Positions 6,305-8,277 of a DNA stretch of 8,277 nt are shown one piece after another. Every line of letters starts with the position of its first letter. Within the stretch, counting starts at the first letter, position 1. The notes beneath the pieces are model-generated. The model was not told the origin of the DNA. It searched no databases and saw nothing but the letters and a program-made list of their open reading frames with translations. The stretch lies in contig CACYDO010000042.1 of the NCBI GenBank assembly GCA_902773165.1, positions 1-8,277 on the forward strand, in the 5' to 3' direction. The stretch is from an uncultured Ruminococcus sp. GTDB taxonomy: Bacteria > Bacillota > Clostridia > Oscillospirales > Acutalibacteraceae. The translations under genes were made by a program, and so were the position numbers.

Positions 6305-6985
6305 TTATTTGCATATACCGCAGCGAATATATCCGAGCGATTCAAGAAAGCGGTGATCTTCCTCACTGCCTCCGAATGTTTCAACGTGATATTCAAGTCG
6401 GTTGACGCTGCTCGTATTTTGTGCTGCGCGGCATTTTCCGGTATGATATTTCTTAGTTTTTTTGTTTATGATAATTACATATTTCCCGTGATTGTTTCCG
6501 ATCGAGCTGCTATCGGTTTGTTGGTCATTGGAGATCGCGCTTATTTCGTTTTCGTTTTTACGAGTATCTGATTCTGTTGAATCGGATTCTGGAATATCCG
6601 TTTCGGTGATCTCGGTTTCGTGATTTTTATTTACGATATCAGTCGTTTCGGTAATTTTAATTTCATTTTCCGGCGAATCGGTAAGTTCAATTTGAGTATC
6701 TTCCGGTTCAGCAATTTCAGTTTCGTTTTCTGCTGAAACGGCAATGTCACTTTCCGGATTTTCCGGTTCAGTGTTTTGGGATTCCTTCACTGTCGGCTCG
6801 GCAATTTCGATTTCCTGTTTAATTGGAGGAACTTGTTTTTTGGAGTTTGATTTATTTTCCTGTTCTGCGAGTGCTTTGAGAATTTTATTTTCATCGGAAA
6901 GACTGCGTGCGTTCAAGCAGCTTACGATAGCTGTGATAATTGAAGCCGCCGCAAATAAGAAATATAAACCTCTGCGTATTTTCAT
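6305..6985 (-). CDS. Small exported protein with acidic linker and C-terminal H-x3-C...C-x2-C domain; paralogue of 5502-6128
   Basis: The product has 226 residues. The N-terminal segment (1-30) has a basic start, a hydrophobic stretch and IVSC at 20-23, which fits a lipobox, so it may be a lipoprotein anchored at C23. Residues about 31-165 are low-complexity and very acidic, dominated by Glu, Thr, Ser, Asn and Asp (for example TEIAEPED, ENEIKITETTD); no dockerin is present. The C-terminal domain (169-226) has H181-x3-C185 and C222-x2-C225, with the same spacing as the neighbour; I count 38 identical of 58 positions by eye. The export segment is also shared (C-L-x-A-x-SLS after C23 in both), as is the leader just before the start (CATACAAC, then GGAGAAAACA). 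This indicates local duplication with different middles. The start is supported by GGAGAAAACAGCAATG. Function unknown. Confidence 0.85.
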   Translation of the reverse strand: MKIRRGLYFLFAAASIITAIVSCLNARSLSDENKILKALAEQENKSNSKKQVPPIKQEIEIAEPTVKESQNTEPENPESDIAVSAENETEIAEPEDTQIELTDSPENEIKITETTDIVNKNHETEITETDIPESDSTESDTRKNENEISAISNDQQTDSSSIGNNHGKYVIIINKKTKKYHTGKCRAAQNTSSVNRLEYHVETFGGSEEDHRFLESLGYIRCGICK

Positions 6986-7031
6986 TGCTGTTTTCTCCGT
7001 GGTTGTATGTAGCTGTCATTTGTTTTCAGAA

Positions 7032-7072
7032 TTGCAAGGTAATCTGTCTGCGGGCTCTTCCTTGCCTTGCAA
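7032..7072 (-). promoter_or_regulatory. Inverted repeat in the upstream region of the 6305-6985 gene
   Basis: TTGCAAGG (7032-7039) and CCTTGCAA (7065-7072) are perfect 8-bp inverted repeats with a 25-base spacer, 47-87 bases before the start codon. It could fold in the mRNA leader or bind a dimeric repressor. A GATAAT on the - strand (7075-7080) just upstream could be a -10 box, which would put the repeat at the transcript start, but no good -35 box is seen. Confidence 0.35.
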
Positions 7073-7115
7073 AAATTATCCTCGAAAATCTTTTAAAGGT
7101 TTTAATTGAATATTA

Positions 7116-7289
7116 GGGAAGCACTGATTAAATCGAGTGCCCATATCGCGCAGTCAGATTTTCAGTTAGATTGCGCGAAACGACCGCAGGAATACTGACG
7201 TATTTCAAGGGAGTTGAGTGCAATATGACGAAAAGATGCAAGCGAGATGGGCGCTCAGTCCGAAGGACGTGATTTAATCAGTGATTCCT
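7116..7289. mobile_element. MITE-like element, 174 bp, with terminal inverted repeats and TA flanks
   Basis: The ends are 19-bp inverted repeats, GGGAAGCACTGATTAAATC at 7116-7134 and its near-complement at 7271-7289 (17 of 19 match). Both ends are flanked by TA (7114-7115, 7290-7291), consistent with a TA target duplication. A second inner pair matches at 13 of 15 (7135-7149 with 7242-7256), so the left arm is continuous over 34 bp and the right arm is interrupted by a 14-base piece carrying a small GTCC-GAA-GGAC hairpin (7258-7268). A further hairpin pairs 7146-7152 with 7172-7178. No ORF for a transposase is present, so it would be moved by an enzyme encoded elsewhere. A multi-copy structured RNA is the alternative. 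Confidence 0.7.
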
Positions 7290-7320
7290 TAGTATTATTT
7301 ACGATAAAGATAAAGCAAAG

Positions 7321-7351
7321 CGGCGCAGATGGAGATTACCCTTCTGCGCCG
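7321..7351 (-). terminator. Candidate terminator of the wall-anchored protein gene
   Basis: CGGCGCAGA (7321-7329) pairs perfectly with TCTGCGCCG (7343-7351) around a 13-base loop, 14 bases past the - strand stop codon. The 3' side on the - strand is T-rich (CTTTGCTTTATCTTTATC) but has no continuous run, so efficiency is uncertain. Confidence 0.65.
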
Positions 7352-7365
7352 ACTTCAGAGTCTGA

Positions 7366-8277
7366 TTATTCATCACTCTTGCGCTTTGCAAGCATTGCGG
7401 CTGCTGCACCTGTTAAGGCGAAAAGGATCGGGAAAAGACAGAGTGTTGTATTATATCCCGTCTTCGGAGATGTAACCTTAGACTCGTTTGAAGACGATGT
7501 GTTTGTATTGGAATCGGTCTTGGGGTTGGAGGAAGCCTCCGACTCAGTTTTTGATTCGTCGGGGAACAAAACCGCCCTTGCGCCTGATTCGTTGTAATTA
7601 GCACTGTCTGCGTAGGTTTGATATTTATCCCAGACATCTTCGGCAGTTGTTCCGAATGCAGAGATCGCGTTTGCTATTTTTTCTGTAGTTACGACATCTT
7701 CGCCTCTTTTATTGGTAGTGCCCAGGCGGTTAAGCATGAATTTCGCAACCTCGTTTGCACTATCGGCATTGGGGTGAACCGATTCACCGAATAACTCGCC
7801 GTCGGGAGTAAAGCTGAGTCTTGTTGAAAGACCGCAGTTTTCAAACTTTGCGTGACGGATCTCGGGATCGTCGGAGGGAGCAGTGTAGATCTCGTCGGTG
7901 AGCTTTGCGGTATCGTCGATAGCGTCCGTTGTAAGAACGCAGTCGTATGTACTGTTGCCTGTGTCGGGGTCGTAGAAAATCACGTATATTTCATGATCAT
8001 CGGGAATTTCGACATAGTATTCAAACACGCCGTCGCCGCGATTTGAACCATCAATCGACTTTGTACCCCATGTATCCTTGTCAGTCCAGCTGCCGTCCTT
8101 TTTTGCGTACATTGTAGTTTCTTCGGTCGTGTCAAAAATAAAGAACTGGATCCTTGAAGAATTCCACTCGCCCGGGTCGAAAAAGATATATCCGAATACT
8201 TTTCCGTCGTTTGTACGATCTGGCGGAAGACGGTATGTATCGAACTTAGCGTCACGAATTTGTGGAACATAGTCGGG
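7366..8277 (-). CDS. C-terminal part of a cell-wall-anchored (SPKTG) surface protein with repeated beta-rich domains (5' truncated by window)
   Basis: The frame is open from the window edge to a TAA at 7366-7368, giving 303 visible residues; the start lies outside. The end is a sorting signal: SPKTG (residues 270-274), a hydrophobic segment (about 277-297) and a basic tail KRK. Clostridioides difficile SrtB is known to use (S/N/P)PxTG motifs. Before it lies a Ser/Thr/Asn/Glu linker (about 239-269). Residues about 25-140 form an aromatic-rich, probably beta domain with YIFFDPGEW, YYVEIPDD and YVIFYDPDTGNSTYD, reminiscent of starch-binding CBM25/26-type modules on ruminococcal surface proteins; this is an inference. 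P-(Q/E)-IR-x-AKF occurs at 5-12 and again at 138-145, so about 133-residue domains are repeated. A short helical segment (about 174-225, with KIANAISAFGTTAEDVW) precedes the linker. The internal Met at 8110-8112 is not the start. Confidence 0.8.
   Translation of the reverse strand, partial: PDYVPQIRDAKFDTYRLPPDRTNDGKVFGYIFFDPGEWNSSRIQFFIFDTTEETTMYAKKDGSWTDKDTWGTKSIDGSNRGDGVFEYYVEIPDDHEIYVIFYDPDTGNSTYDCVLTTDAIDDTAKLTDEIYTAPSDDPEIRHAKFENCGLSTRLSFTPDGELFGESVHPNADSANEVAKFMLNRLGTTNKRGEDVVTTEKIANAISAFGTTAEDVWDKYQTYADSANYNESGARAVLFPDESKTESEASSNPKTDSNTNTSSSNESKVTSPKTGYNTTLCLFPILFALTGAAAAMLAKRKSDE

Noticed and set aside
6744..7109. + strand open frame of 121 codons overlapping the acidic paralogue's start
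   Set aside because: It is antisense to the N-terminus of the 6305-6985 gene, whose signal segment and ribosome binding site are convincing; the frame's composition reflects the complement of the acidic repeats.
7116..7289. CRISPR array or direct-repeat array
   Set aside because: The repeats are inverted, occur once per end and have no regular spacers.

Overview
The window looks like chromosomal DNA from a Gram-positive, anaerobic Clostridia-type bacterium close to Ruminococcus (Oscillospiraceae). The basis is the mix of type I dockerin modules on small secreted proteins, an SPKTG-type wall-anchoring signal, strong GGAG-type ribosome binding sites, hairpin-plus-U-tract terminators and moderate GC content. 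The species cannot be fixed from the sequence alone.

Layout. Positions 1-480 hold the 3' end of a secreted-type protein with a C-terminal domain resembling DUF5780, closed by a terminator. Positions 652-1419 encode an exported dockerin plus CAP/SCP-domain protein. A 420-base gene-free stretch follows; it holds an unexplained, strongly foldable element (about 1442-1567), a terminator and the glyA promoter region. Positions 1840-5450 are the housekeeping core: glyA (serine hydroxymethyltransferase), rarA (replication-associated AAA+ ATPase) and a LysR-type regulator whose start codon overlaps the rarA stop. A bidirectional terminator at about 5456-5503 separates this + strand block from three - strand genes. 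Two of these are paralogous small exported proteins (5502-6128 and 6305-6985) sharing an N-terminal export segment and a C-terminal H-x3-C...C-x2-C domain, but with different middles: dockerin plus Pro/Gln/Glu linker in one, a long acidic Glu/Thr/Ser linker in the other. The third (7366-8277, cut by the window end) is the C-terminal part of a large cell-wall-anchored protein with repeated, possibly carbohydrate-binding, beta-rich domains. A 174-bp MITE-like element (7116-7289) sits between the last two.

How it works together. The core genes serve one-carbon metabolism and replication-fork maintenance and have no obvious link to the flanking genes. The flanks form an extracellular or cell-surface set of five exported or probably exported proteins. 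Two carry a dockerin directly after the signal peptide, so they could dock onto cohesin-bearing scaffoldins, and one is predicted to be sortase-attached. None has a recognisable glycoside hydrolase domain in the visible part. The least explained items are the paralogue pair with exchanged middles, the structured element at 1442-1567 and the MITE-like element.
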